Part shown: one piece after another, positions 45,404 to 59,200 of the stretch
Position numbering within the stretch: the first letter of the stretch is position 1
How the letters are laid out: the number at the start of each line of letters is the position of its first letter
Made by a program: the position numbers and the translations under genes
The notes under the pieces: generated by a model
Database searches by the model: none
What the model saw: only the letters and a program-made list of their open reading frames with translations
What the model was told of the DNA's origin: nothing
NCBI GenBank assembly: GCA_948474755.1
Contig: CAOLHI010000418.1
Location: 186,001 to 250,000 of the forward strand
Length of the DNA: 64,000 nt
Reading direction: 5' to 3'
DNA from: Ctenosaura bakeri
Taxonomy: Eukaryota; Chordata; Lepidosauria; Squamata; Iguanidae

Positions 45404-45631
45404 TGAGAGCCAGGGTGGTGTAGTGATTTGACCATTGGATTAGGGCTCTGAGAGACCAGAGTTTGAATTCCTGTTTAGCCATGGAAACTCACTGGGTGGT
45501 CATGGGCCAGTCACACTCTCTCAACCTCAGAGGAAGGCAATGGCAAAAGGAATCTTGCCAAGAAACTCCATAATAGGTTTATCTTGGGGTTTCCATAAGT
45601 CAGAAATGACTTAAAAGCACGCAACAACAAA
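45404..45631 (+). mobile_element. tRNA-type SINE, near full length
   Basis: GAGAGCCAGGGTGGTGTAGTG, AGACCAGAGTTTGAATTCC (B box), GCCATGGAAACTCACTGGG, GGAAGGCAATGGCAAA, CATAAGTCAGAAATGACTT and a GCAACAACAA tail. The tail resembles the BovB LINE 3' end, which suggests BovB-driven movement (known for squamate SINEs). Confidence 0.88.
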
Positions 45632-45711
45632 CCACTTCACCCTTCTGTCAATACTGACATTGTTCCACTGGCAATATATGCCTGTTTTTTGTCCCATCAC
45701 GCAACAGGGAA

Positions 45712-46278
45712 TGTGATAGTTGAGGCTCCTGGCGAAGCTGTTGATGACAAGTAACAGCTGTTGGTCCCTGTGGCTCTGGCTGGAGATGAGTCCTGCAGCT
45801 CAAGAGCTCCCCCTTCTGCCATGGACCAAGCAGGCTCAGACATTCCTCTGCCAGCAACTTTAGGGGAACAGGGATCTGGCAGTGATCCTGAAGATACTTA
45901 TGGGCCTGCTCCAATCAGCCCACAATCAAGGTGGAGACTTAAGAGAGCTGAGCAAAGGGAAGCTTCCTTGATTAAGTTTAAGATGTGGTGACCGGCCACA
46001 CTTGTGCCTTGGGCTATATAACCTTCCTGCTTGGAAGTTTTTCTTTGCTTCTGGCAAACTTTCTACAAGCCCTCTCCTTGCTTCTGATATCTTGAATTGA
46101 ACTCTTGGCTCCTGACCTCTGGATTTGGACTCTGACTTTGGCTTTGCTTGTTGTTCTGGCTTTGGTAAACAGACTTTCTTTGGTTAATTCCCTGCTTTGA
46201 CACGTTCTGGCTTGACTCTGTTATCTCTCGCACACCCTACTTCGGGCTGGCTCACCACCCAGGTCTCTGACCTTGACA
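45712..46278 (+). mobile_element. Solo LTR with conserved ORF, copy 3, TSD GGGAA
   Basis: TGTGATAGTTGAGGC ... TGACCTTGACA, 567 bp, between GGGAA duplications (45707-45711, 46279-46283). The frame open in the other two copies has one stop early here, then runs to 45991 with [16 protein letters not shown]. Confidence 0.92.
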
Positions 46279-46283
46279 GGGAA

Positions 46284-46569
46284 TGCACAAGGGCTATTAG
46301 GGCGATCCTAGGGAATCAAGTGGAACACTGGAAGCACTGATAAACATCATCCAAACAGGCATCAATGTGAAGGCTAGAATCCTATTGGCTAGTTCTAACT
46401 TCAGTGGACCCATTCAATCAATTGTTGAACGAAGAATCAATACATGGGTAAATGCAATGGATTCCCTGGCTGTACTCTAACTGGGACTAACAATAGAATT
46501 TAGCCCCATGTGAAACAGTTTTATATATATGGAATTCCACTTAAGCACAGAAAAGCTAGCAAACATCTT
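46284..46569. other. Intergenic, nothing recognised
   Basis: Between the LTR and the gene B 3' UTR. No feature supported. Confidence 0.3.
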
Positions 46570-47229
46570 CTTTCATGGACAAGGTTTATTTCCCCACACA
46601 CATGTTAAAAATCAAATGTTCAATATACAAATTTAAATACAACATTTAAAAAATTGATGGCATGTAAAGGATATAGAAAAACGTCATCTGTAGGCCTCTT
46701 TCCAACATGTCACTGCAGGCTACCCATTGAGGCATCTGCCGTCAGGAACCACCAATGTCTTAAGGAGCATTAGATTCACATGAAACTACTGACAAAACGA
46801 AGTACACCTTCCCAAAATCTCTCACTGGCAAGAGTCAAATGAATGGAGTCTCTCTGTTGCTGAAAAACTAGAAAAGGAGATGGCTTTATTCCTAGTGGAT
46901 TCCAAGACCAGATTAAATATCAGTGGTACACAGGGATGGGAAATATCCAAATAAAATCTGTCAGCATCCTCCTCTTCTAAAAATATTTAAAAGTCTCCAG
47001 GCAGAGAAAGGAAAAGACGAGTCCTTTGAGCTTCTGTTTAAAGTAGCCATGAAAATCTAAGCCATGAACATTTATTCCATGTCCATGAAAATCCAAGCAG
47101 TATCCAGACTCTTTGGACAGTTCCATCTGCTTTCTAATTTGTCATGTCCTTGAGAGCAAGCTCACAGATGGGAAAGAATCTTCTGCCTAATGAAGTAACT
47201 TTCTATACCACAGTTGGAGTGCCTGTTTC
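46570..47229 (-). other. Gene B probable 3' UTR
   Basis: Follows the inferred stop codon. Minus-strand AATAAA signals lie at 47071-47076 and 46585-46590, so the transcript may end near 47050 or near 46565. No repeat is obvious here, which fits a retained UTR. The extent is inference. Confidence 0.45.
47071..47076 (-). terminator. Candidate poly(A) signal of gene B
   Basis: AATAAA on the minus strand, about 155 bp after the inferred stop. A second AATAAA at 46585-46590 is an alternative. Confidence 0.4.
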
Positions 47230-47258
47230 TTAGGTTACAGTAGGCATTGTGTCAAGTT
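47230..47258 (-). CDS. Gene B terminal coding exon and stop
   Basis: After the acceptor TATATATTTTCAG at 47259-47260 the sequence completes a Glu codon in the expected phase, then encodes LDTMPTVT and TAA at 47230-47232. The phase match (previous exon leaves one base, this one supplies two) and the strong acceptor support it. The exon is too short for a homology check, so a different last exon cannot be excluded. Confidence 0.6.
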
Positions 47259-50200
47259 CTGAAAATATATAAAAAATTGTAGTGTTGATTTTCTGGTACA
47301 GAAAACAAAGAACATCCACAAACTATTGGTGTACATCCATATTTATAATCACAGAGAAAATCTTCAGTCATAAATGCTGTCACTCACAACAGCTACCTCA
47401 CAAGACGAGACTACGACCCAGTTCAAATGTAATAGAAGAACATGGTTGATGTACTGGTAGGTGGACATACCATTATCCCCTCAGCCTTGTGTCCTTTTTC
47501 TTCCCCTATCCCCCTCTTCTATATACCAGAGGAGGAGACTGGAAGTTTTAAGTTTTAAACAGTTCTGTGTCATGTCTGAACTCAGGGAAGGATTATAAAG
47601 TCCTTCATGATCTAGCTGCCCCTGGCTTGAACAACAAGGTCTTCCTGACTTCTGGTGTGTTCCTTCGGCCTTGACTCTTGACTTCTGGTTTCTCCCATGG
47701 GTACTTGTCATTGCTCCCTTCAGACTGCTCGTGACTCCAGTCCTGATGGTTTTTCTTTAGGACACAACAGAACCATATATATTTCTGATCTATCACCAAA
47801 GCAACCTATGTCAGGATTATTCTCCCTTTCCTAGTAGTAATATAGCACTAGTAGGGGTATGAGCACTGGACTACAGCTCTGAAGGGTTCAAACCCCACTC
47901 AGCCATAGAAACTCACTGGCTGACCCTTGGCCAAATTACACTCTCTCAGCCTCAGAGGAAAGCAAAGGCAAACTCTCTCTGAACAAATCTTGCCAAGGAA
48001 ATCCCATGATAGGTTCACCTTAGCGTTGCCATCAGTCGGAAACTACTTAGAGGCATGCAACAACAAAGTAGTATTGTGCGTGCTCACAGAGATGGATTGT
48101 GGGAGGTAATTACAACATGCATTTCTCTGACCAACCCACCAATGTGGAGTGCCAGCAATGTGGTTCAGGAACAGAAAACTGTGTCAGAGAAGGTTGGACC
48201 AAACCTCAAGAAATGTAAGTGTACATGTCATGTTGCTTTAATTGCTTTAAATGTTAAGTGCACCTGTGGAAAGAAATGTGACTCAACCTAGTTTGTGCTG
48301 AGTCAGACTGATGAGCACCAGGTGCAGACAATGCAAGGGTTGGCCAGGATTGGCTAAGTGTCTGTATAAAGGTAGCACAATCCCAGCCAACAACTTCACA
48401 TGTGGCCTGATGTGTGTTGCCGGAGGCTCTGCCGGAAAGAGCAAGCTAGAAATGCTGGATTGCCATCTGGACTTTGTAAATAGTGTATATATTTTGTAAC
48501 AAAGAATAAGGAGCCTCCATATTGGAAGATTACAACTTGGAGTGGGTGAGTGTTACTGGCTTAGTGCATGTGCTGCTAAAGGTATTTTCTGCTGCTGGGC
48601 ACACTTCCACAGCTGTGCGTAGCTATCTCTGCTTATCTACATAGAGTTTTCCTTGGCCTGCTCTTTATTTTTCCCTTTGTTCTTGGGACAAAATGTACAT
48701 TGTTGTACCAGGGACATTTACTTCTGGATGTGTCTGTAAAGTTATAGGGTTCAAAAATGACAGACTGTTGTTGTCACATCTGTGTCCACTTTTTCTATTC
48801 TTCTGTGGACCTGTTAGCAGTGATTGTAAGAGGCAGCATGGTATAATGGTTTGACCATTGGAGATGAGGGTTTGAATCCCCGCTCAACCACAGAAACCCA
48901 CTGCATGGCCTTGAGCAAGTCACAGACTCTCATCTTCAGAGGAAGGCAAAAGCAGCAAACCCCCTCTGAACAAATCTTGCCAAGAAAAGCCCATTATAGG
49001 TTTGCTTAGGGTTGCCCTAAGTCAGTAATGACTTGAAGGCACACAAAAACAATTGCAGTGATTTCTTGGATCTCTACTGGGGCTCTTCCAAAGGGGTGGG
49101 TTTGTTTGTTTGTGTGTTTGTTTTTAATGGAGGGGGCATGGTTTGCTGAAGCGAGCCTATGGTTTGAATGGCAACTTTTTTTCTTTCTCTTTCTTAGAGT
49201 TACAGTGCTAATAGTGCAAAAGTGCAAGGATTTTTCTTTTTAAAAAGTGCACTATAGGGTGAGGATTTTTTAAAAGAAAAAGGAGAAAAAGTGAAGGAGA
49301 CATTTTGTTCTGATATGTCTTGGATATAAAAAGAAACCCCTTCAAGGATGCGACTAAAATTTTGCAGCTGCTGCCAGCATTTACCAAAAAAAACTGTCTA
49401 GAACAACAGAAGCATATGGTAATCAGGATAGTTAAAAAAAAAAAACTCAAGAGAAGATTTCCTTCACCCCTCACCCTTTTCCTCTTGCATGCTTTTTGTA
49501 TCATCTTTGTCTAATGAAATGAGCTAGTGATCTTGAAAGCATGCACAGATTTTGAATAGATTTTTTAGTTTCCCTAGCAAAGGTATTAGCAAAATATGGA
49601 TTTTGGTAAAAAAAACAAAAAAAAAACAGGTCTCTGTATACCTCTGCTGAGGGCACAAGCCCAAGAAGGGCAAGACTTACCTATTCCAAACTTGTTGTAT
49701 GTGCCTGCCTCAAGGGTCTCGTTGCTCTCCGTCTCACAACAGTAGCTGCCCACCTCTTTCCACCTAGAAAGAAAGGAAAAAGCCATTTTTCCTGATCTAT
49801 CAAACTTGGTTTCCTACCACCACACCCATCCCACCATTTAATGAGGGGATAACAACACTGGCCTACTTTGTAAGGTTAGTGTAAGGATTACTGAGGAACT
49901 ATAGCAGATGCACTTGGTACACTTTATTTATTCTTTGCATTTATCCTGCCTTTCTCCTAAATGGAATCTGCACTTGAAATGTGCTATATAAATGTGCTGA
50001 TACTTTTTCCAATAATGAATTTTGGTGTTTAAATAACAAAGATTGGAGACCTTTGAGAATCGGAAGTATCAGTAGGCTCAATGAACCCTGAGATATGCAG
50101 AAGAAAATTTAAAAAAAAAAAAAACCTCAGAGTGAGTGGAACCATCCCATTACACCAGCCTAATGAGGACAGAACATGCTAAGCTTCCTCCATGAACCAA

Positions 50201-53200
50201 TAAAGACAATGTTGTCTTTCAGGCAGAAAAGAAAATTAGAGGAAATGGGTTCAGGGGGAGAAAAAATGCACTGGCTTGAGTTCCTTACCACTGATAATAT
50301 CTTGAAGAAGTTTGTAGCTGGCTGGATGATAGTTAATTGATGTTGGCAACTCCCTTGTGCCTGTCTAGTTCCAGGCACAATCCAAAGTGCTGGTTATGAC
50401 CTTTAAAGCCCTATGAAGCTTGCAGCCAGGCTATTTGAAGGACTGTATCTCCCTTTATGAGCCCATTATAACTCTTAAGACCATCTGGAGAGGCCCTTCT
50501 CTCTGCCCCACCACCTTCTCTGGCTCATTGGGGGGAACAAAGGAGAAGATCTTCTTGGTGGCTACTCCCTGACTTGGAACTCCCTCCCTAGGGAGGCCTG
50601 GATAGCTCCATCCTTGTTCTCCTTCGACTGTCAAGTTAAAACACTTTTTATGTCATCGGGCTTTTCGAAACTGACTGGGATGGGCTTTTAATGGTGTGAT
50701 GAATGTTAATGCTTTTGACTTCATGAATTTTTAATTGTCTTTTAAATAGTTTTTAATCTATAATGTTTTTAAACAGGTTGTAAGCTGCCTTGAGTCCCAC
50801 TATTGGGAGAAAAGAAGGATATAAATAATATCATCATTGCCATTCTATTAATATCTGGCCCTTGATCTTTATACAGATCAAGGCACAGCATGGAGGTTTC
50901 ATATATAAAGCTAGGTAATAGAGAAGAAGTAAAGATACACAAGAGCCAAAGTGGTGTAATGGTCTGAGCATTGGGCTACAACTCTGGCTTCCAGAGTTCA
51001 ATTCCCCACTCAGCCACAGAAATCCAGTGGCTGACCTTGAGCAAGTAACACACTCAGCCCCAGAAAACCTTGTGATAGGGTTGCCTTAGAATCACCATAA
51101 GGAGGAAACAACTTGCACACAACAACAACAAAAGTAACCCAAAAGGCAAGGGAAAAAAGATATTTCACATTCTCTTCCCCATTGCCACCTCTTCTCTTTC
51201 AATGGGCTCATTCAGGTATGTTCCTTCCTTAAGCACATCCACAGATGCACAGCCCTGATACACTAGCAAACTCTCTCAAACTCTCCTTGACTCCTGGGCC
51301 CAAGGCGGAAGAGGTGCAGAAGTGGTCTACAAGCATCCTCTTTCTTTTACTATTGAAGGGAGGATGGGCACCAAGAGACTAACAGCCTCCATAATAGTTG
51401 CTCTATGAGAAGGTTAAGAGGGGACATAATAGCCATGTTTAAATATTTGAAGGGATGCCACGTAGAGGAAGGAGAGGGCTTGTTTTCTGCTGCTCCAGAG
51501 ACCAGGACAAGGGGCAATGGATTCAAGCTGCAGGAAAGGAGATTCCACCTGAACCTCAGGAAGAACTTTCTGACAGTCAGGGCTGTCCGGCAGTGGAATC
51601 TGCTGCCTCAATGGAGTGTTCTGGAGTCTCCTTCCTTGGAAGTTTCTAAGCAGAGGCTGGGTGGCCATCTGTCGGGATTGCTTTGAGGGTGTTCCTGCAT
51701 GGCAGGGGGTTGGACTGGATGGCCTGTGTGGTCTCTTCCAACTCTAGATTTCTATGATTCTATGATTTAAGAGCTATCAGGAAAGGAACCAAAAGTGACA
51801 CAGACAATAATACTACGAGTAAAAGGTAGCTATATTCCTCCTCCAGTAACTGCATAGTAGTGCAATAATACATTATTGTAGTTAATTTGGAATGCATTAA
51901 AGGTAGCCAATCAATCTGCTGCCAGAAGGGGTGGCAAATCCACTCCTGATTTTATCCCTGCCCCTTTGTCAGCTGCTCTGAGTTGTATGGGACCTCTATC
52001 AGTGCAGAATCTCTGAAGAGATAGCATCTAACACCAGCAAAGTTCAAATGCCAAACACCTGAGGAAGGAGCAGCTATACAAGAGAAGATTTGCTACCCCG
52101 ATGACATAGTTCCACCATCCATACCTGGGAATGCTTTCATGTTCAGTGAGCATTATTATAATGCAGTGAAACTACTTTGTGAACTTACTTTGTTATCTAG
52201 CAGCAGGATTTTTTTTCTTTACCTAATCTTGTTGCATACATATTGTTGTTCTGTGCCTTCAAGTTGTTTCCAACTTATGGTGACCCTAAGGAGAACCTAT
52301 CACGGGCTTTTCATGGTAAGGTTTGTTCAGAGGGAGTTTGCCTTTGCCTTCTGCTGTCTGAGGCTAAGAGAGTATGACTTACAGGTTAGCCAGTGCATTT
52401 TCATGGCCGCGTGGGGATTTGAACTCTGCTCTTCAGAGCTATAATCCAACATTCAAGCCACGACACCACAGTGGCTTGCCCTTGTTACACGTGCCACAGC
52501 ATTGAAATGGTAGCAACTGTCTTTAGAGCACCTGTCAGTTCTTCAGAATACAAGCCGTATGTTACTTCAGTTATCCTTGTGACAATCTTGTAAGGCAGGA
52601 ACAATCAACTTGCTGCCTTGCAGATGTGTAGGACTATAAATTCCTATCATCCCCAGATATTATGACCAATGGTTGGGAATAAAATTGTAGTCCATCTAGA
52701 AGGCATGGAAGCTGCGGTCCATCTAGATGTCACTGGGTGTCCTACCTCTGATGGAAGATATGTCAGTGTTTTTATTCCCATGTTGCAAATGAAAGGCTGA
52801 GAGGTAAAAGGCCTGGTGTTCATGGCTGAAAATATATGAACCAAGAACTTCTTCATCTACAACAAGGTCTCTTGGATCAAACAACATGTTCCATAGTAGA
52901 TCCATCAGAGTTTAGCAACTGGACCTTCTGCCAAGCTAGATGAGTACATGAAGAAGGATCACAATATGGATGGATTGTTCCCAGAAAGTCTCTGCCCATT
53001 GACCTAGGATAATGAGTACAAAAAGCTGACATCAAGTATCACACCACAGCAAAACCACAAAATGTGATGGTATTTACCAGTGAATGCCAAATAAGAGACC
53101 AATGAGGACAACAGCCAACACATCTGTTACTATCCACATACTCTTGAAGTCCTGGGGTGTCTGTAACAAAACAATAGACAAACAGGAATCATAATTTCCC

Positions 53201-56200
53201 ATGATGAACTAGTATGGCAATGCTGCAGAATTTTTAAAAACTGGAAGAGAGAATCTAATCCATTTTATACAAATCACAGGCCTGTGGTGTTGCTGTTTCA
53301 CATCTGCACAAGCTGCTGGAGGCAGGCAGAGTAGTGATGCTTAAGAGATGCATTATTTGCAAACTCTGATTAAAAACTAATCTGATTCACACCTAATATC
53401 AGGATATCATTTGGATTTTGTGCTTCTAACAACTTTCTCATGAAGTTTTCATCTCAAAAGGCATTTTAAAATGCATACTTTTGGATAAAAAATGTATTTT
53501 AAATGGATATTTCTAGATAAAATATATTTGAAAGTTCATATTATGAGAGCAAATACCTTCAAAAGCCACGTATAAACGCTAATTTTTGCAGATTGTATTT
53601 TTTAAAATCACAGGTTGCTATGGAGATGGGCTACAACAGAGTTGTAGGTAAACCAGTATGAAAGGACATAGACCCATCGATCCCAATCTGGGCAGAGCTT
53701 TAATGGCCAGCTTATCCCAGCAGTCAATACCATGTGAGCATTCTAAACATCAAACAATATGTGCATGAGGCACAGCCTGGAAAATTGCTTTTTTGTACTA
53801 TAGCATCCAGAATTCTGCAGTTATTATGGAGACTTTCCCCAGCTTTGCAAGGGAAACAGCCTGCCCTATGCCTTCTGCAGCCCATGGTGGCTATCTGTGT
53901 ACCTGAATTCCTCAGCCGTATAATTTTGTTGAATTTAAGCATCTTCTAATTTACAAGAAGATGGCTCAGCAAAAGCATGCCTGAGGGAAAAAACAAAACA
54001 TAAAAGTGGGAAAGCCTCTCGTATTGACTTCTGCATATCTAATATATGAACTTGAAGCTGCTGTTATTGGGAAGTCACTGAAGACAAACAACTTTTTTGC
54101 CAGATACTGAAGGCTCTTTAAAAGACTTAAGGAAGGGGACGAAACTCACTGGCAGAAGATGTGCAATGCAAGCAGAAGCTCCCAGGTTCAATGCATGCCC
54201 TTTTGAGTTAAAGAAACAGGTTACTGCTAAGACTCTGCCTGGACTAATAATATCTCTTGCTAAATGGATTTCAGGGATCATTATTGGAATAGATTCCTAC
54301 TTAAGAACTTGCAGAGATCTGTGGTATGATGTCCCATCAAGTTGGCTTCAACATATGGTCATGTTATGAATGAGAGAACTCTAAGACTCCTGATCATCAA
54401 CAGCCCTGCTCAGGTCTTGCAAACCTGGGAGACAGCTTTCCCCAATTTAAATCAATAGTACTAGGCCAGGTAGGCCAATGACCTGACACAGTATAGGACA
54501 GCTTCATATGAAAAATGTTTCCATGTTCACCTCTACTAAAATAAGTTCCTCTTCTTTTTTCACAGTGAAAACCTGCAGCATCTGTTTTTAGATGCTGACA
54601 AAAAGTGAGACAAAAAAAATCACAAAATCATGAAGCAACGACCTTGGAAGTCATTTAGTCCAACCCAACACACAATTCAGGATGACATTACTGCATCCCT
54701 GACCTAAATTTTTATTCATCACGGGAACTGAAGTCTCTTTCAAGCTGTGTTCAGGTCCAACCTCCCCCCCCAAGAAAAGGCAAAAACCAAAACATTGCTT
54801 AAACATGATTTTTTGGGGGTGGGGGGAAGACTAGTTAATTAACAGAGTATCAATGTATATATAAATGATTGTCAGGATTCAGTCTTGCCCCAAGTTGAAA
54901 CCATAGCAGGACCACTAGGCAGAACCCCATGCTACCAGACATCCTGAGAAGTTAGCAGACCTGGACACCACTGTATTAGATGTGGAGATCTGCACACTGG
55001 TTAGCTTGATCATAGCTAATAAACACTCCATCATTCCTGGGACCACAAAAGCAGAAGTGATGGTGAATCAGGCAGAAGCTTTAGGACTGCTGATAAAGTT
55101 TCCAGTTAGCTTCACATGAATCTTTTCTGGGGAGGAGAAGAGCACCTGTAAGCACCTGTTTGGATCAGGGGCTTCCTGAAGCCAGGCAAAGATAGAGTGT
55201 CAAGTTCCTGTAGAACCTTCCTGTTTGAGTTGGATCACTGCTGAAATGAATGCTCTCTGGAGCTTCTTGCTCTGCTGCAAAATCCTACTAAACCAAGGAC
55301 ATGGATATTGGCTATTAGTAATAACAATTGTATTGTGCATAGGGAGACATTTTCTCTGCTTACCATAAGGAATAAAGGCTGATTCAGGTTCCTCAGGCTG
55401 TGAACAGCATTGGTGGTTACAGAATGTGCTCCATAGCACCAGGCCAAGGAGAATAACCACGGCTCAGTGACTACCCATAAGTTGGTTGTGATGTTGGCTT
55501 CTGCATATTTCCTTTGAAGCAAGCACAGGAGTTCCTCTTAGACCTTTGACAACATCTTGATGAAATCTGCCATCAAACATTCACCTCAGAAATCATGACC
55601 AATTTAATCTTCCATTCTCTGTTGTAGCGATGGGGGGAATCCATTTGCCATAGCAACCTACCGAATATTTAAACTGCTCATCTTTCTGTAGTCCATGTTG
55701 ACCTTCACGATGTTTCTTTTCTGGAGCTCCTCAACAGAATCCAAAGTGTACGAAACCTGCCTGAAGCCAGGAGCCACAGACTGGACATAGGGTCTGTCTA
55801 TATCCAGCATCCATAGAACCTATGATTCATGGAGAAGTAATATATTACTTTAAAAGAAAAAATCAGTAGTAGCTGTGTTAACCACAAAACAAAATCCAAA
55901 ATACACATTGTGGTGAAACCTATATCAGGCCAAGTAAAACATGCAAAATTCATCATAATAGCTTCCGAAGACTACCAGCTTCTTCAGAAAGCAAAGACAG
56001 TAAAAACCTGGATGGAATAAACTTTATATCATCTTGCACTTGATTTTTGACCATTGTTCCATCCAACACAAGGTAAAGGAATCTTAATTTGGTTCTTACT
56101 GATATGCTTTGCCAGTTGCACTCCCTAAATTTATCTCCAGGCCTCAAAGTACAGAGGCTTCCTTGGCCTCACACAGCACAGAGACACACCGAGATCTCAA

Positions 56201-59200
56201 AAGGAGATACTTTATCACTTTTCTTTTACTACTTTTGTTCTCAGTGAGGATGGGAAGAATATTCAAAAATATTCAAACAATGTTTAAAAAAAATGTTTCT
56301 CAAGTATCTGAACACCATGACAAGCAGAATCATGGACTTACAAGAATCTTTGGAACTTATTCTGCACAAAATCCAGTATTTTAGGGCACAAAGCAGTATT
56401 TTCCAGGCATGAAAGAACATTTTCTGCACAGGAAATAGCATTTCTACCCAGAAGCATTTCTACTCTCTATGCAGAGAATATTATTCCCATGTGAGTGTTG
56501 TGCAATTTTAAGTCCCCAGCTGCAATTTTCTGCACTGCAAATATTTCTGTAAAAAAATATAACTTTCTGAGTAGAAAATGCTGTTTTCTGTGCAAAAATA
56601 GTGGATGAATAGATGAATTTTGCACCGTGTTATTTAACACATTTTCACCTCATCTTCCTATAAAGTTTTCAGTCTCTCTCAATAGCATACATTTGATGAA
56701 CTAACATTTAAAAATTAAAGGTGAGAAACAATAATAGGTAGGAAATGATAATACAGGATAAAATTACTGGTAAAGCTGTCCTAACTATTAAGTATCTGGG
56801 ATCACAGGCCTGTCTTTACATTGTGTGTTAAAAATATCAATATTGATACCCTAATAATAGATAGGCAGAGAGAATAATGATGCCATCATGGAAAAGGTCA
56901 TATCCCTGGTGGCCATCAACTTTAGCTGAAAAAGTGGGCTTACTTAGCCTGCAAAGAAGGCCTCATAAACCAGAGAAGTTCTTTAAATTATTACAATGCA
57001 ACAATCTGGAGCATGCATACAGGACTGCCAACCATAAAGCCCAAACAAGGCCTGTATTGTGACCTGAAATCTCCATGAGAGCCATACTTTTTATGCAGTT
57101 CTGCACAGGCACCAAATCCAGTTTTATTCAGCCCCTAAGGGAATAGGCATAATACATAGCCCATAGGTGGTATTACATAGCTTGTGGGCTGTATACTGGC
57201 AGATTCCAAATTGGGCTTTACTGTGGAACCTCCCAATCACAGGACATTCATCTGAGGTTGTCCTTTAGAATAGTAGAGTGAAGATCCTAAAGGACAGGGA
57301 GATTGTTCCTCAGTTCCAAAGTCATTAACAACTTAATGATAAGATCAAGCTGAATGCTTTCCTTATTCATGTTTCAGCTTGAGAATAATGAAGGAGGGCT
57401 ATAATCCATCTCTTAAAAAGAAAATTCTTAATCCAAATTATTTCTGTGGACATTCAGCAGCATTTCTTATATTCCTTTGCTGGTACTGCACTAGGGATTT
57501 GCCCACCTCAGTTTAATTCCCCCTGAGGAAAGCCCAACCAATCAGGGATCATATCTTGGACATGATGATGTTGTATCAGCCATTAAATGAAATCAGGGAT
57601 CACAAAAATTAATAAGAGAGTAATTATGCAAACACTTTCACACATGAAAGTCCCTCCCTGCATCTCAATTGCTACTTCTCTGGCCTCAGAGAGAAATTGA
57701 AGAAGAGGCAGGCACAGCTCCATTATACTTGGGCCAAGAGCAGAGGAAAGGCCCTTCCTTCATCCCAAGTGCCGCTGCCCTTGCCTTGCAAGGAGAGAAG
57801 AAGAGGCAGTATCTGCTTGACTTAATCGCATTCCACACTGCCATCCCCTTTCCTTTGGTGGCATGTCTTCATTAGATTGTAAGACTGAGGGCAGGGAACT
57901 GTTTGGTTGTTCTTTTACTTGTAAAGCACCAGTGAAAGCAATATATTAATAAATGATGGTGATGATGGTAACTTCCATAGCAATTTTCAATTATTCCTGA
58001 CAACACACAAAGGAAAGGGGACTCTTGCTTCTGACAAAGATTTTCATGAACTTGAATCTTAGTAAGAACAGATACCACATGTGATGTTAAGTCATCTTTT
58101 CTGTTCTTCTGCAATTGCTCACAGGCTATTCAAGAGTCCTGAGTCTTAAATGTTCTAATTTATTTCACTGATTAACAGGCAAATTTCGGTCTGTGATTAC
58201 AGCAGATTAAGGCCTTCTTGGTCATTTAGTTAATAAACAGAACAGTAAAAAGGTAAAGACAGGCAGGTTAGAATTTTTCTTTCTTGGCAGGTATGAATGG
58301 AATTGCAGTTGGCACTCAGCTATGTATTTATGTTTTTTTAAAGCAGTGATCTGCATATTCACAATGTATAACCAGGCAAAGTTAGCTGAATAACCAGACA
58401 AAGTACACCCATGTAAATCCACCAATAGATTTAAACCACCTGTGAGAAGGACCCCATTGAAATCTGACGAAATAAACTGTCATACACAGCAACCTGATGA
58501 GAGAGAGGGAGGAAAGGGATCAATCCCTCCTACCAAATCAGGTCTAATCTTTGATTCATTTAGAATCACTTCCAAGGTCCTATTGATCCATTTATCCCTG
58601 TAAGGGTGATGCACTGGAGGGCGGTAAATATCAAAGATGACAAATTTGTTCTCCTGGTCAGCAAGCTTCAAGAAATCACTGAACTTGTAAACTTTCTGCT
58701 TCCTTGCCAATTCTTCATCCTCTTTTGAAAGTGGAGGCATGCCAAAAAAGGGCCTTTTCTATAAAGAAACAGACAGAGAGGAACAGATCAGACTGGAGTA
58801 ATCTGTTTCAGAACTCCCAGTTTTAGATGATCCAAACCACTTACCTGAAATAAAGAACACAGCAAGTTAAAGCACATTAATACGTAAGGCTAGGAGGAGT
58901 AATTTTGCTAATTTAGTTATCAGATAAATTTAACAACAACAAAGCCTGACATAATTTCAAATGTCCACTAGTGACCTCTGTCCAAAGGATTTACATGAAG
59001 ACTGTCTGGGCATGAGTTCAGTTGAGGAGTGAGGAAAATGGACATTCACTGTATGGCCAAGCAGGGATCTGAACTCTGGTCTCCCAAGGTGCTAGTCCAA
59101 CAGTCAAACCACTACACGATACTGGATCTCACAAGCAACATATACAGCCCTAAATGTTTTGGGATAGGATATTTGAAAGACTCTCTCTTCCAATATAAGA

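Noticed and set aside
47481..47711. Minus-strand frame considered as the last exon of gene B
   Set aside because: The acceptor and phase do not fit as well as 47230-47258, and the peptide has no family similarity that I can see.
50160..50378. Minus-strand 72-codon frame between two gene B exons
   Set aside because: The flanking exons already join in phase, and the frame lacks a matching acceptor and donor and any GDPD similarity.
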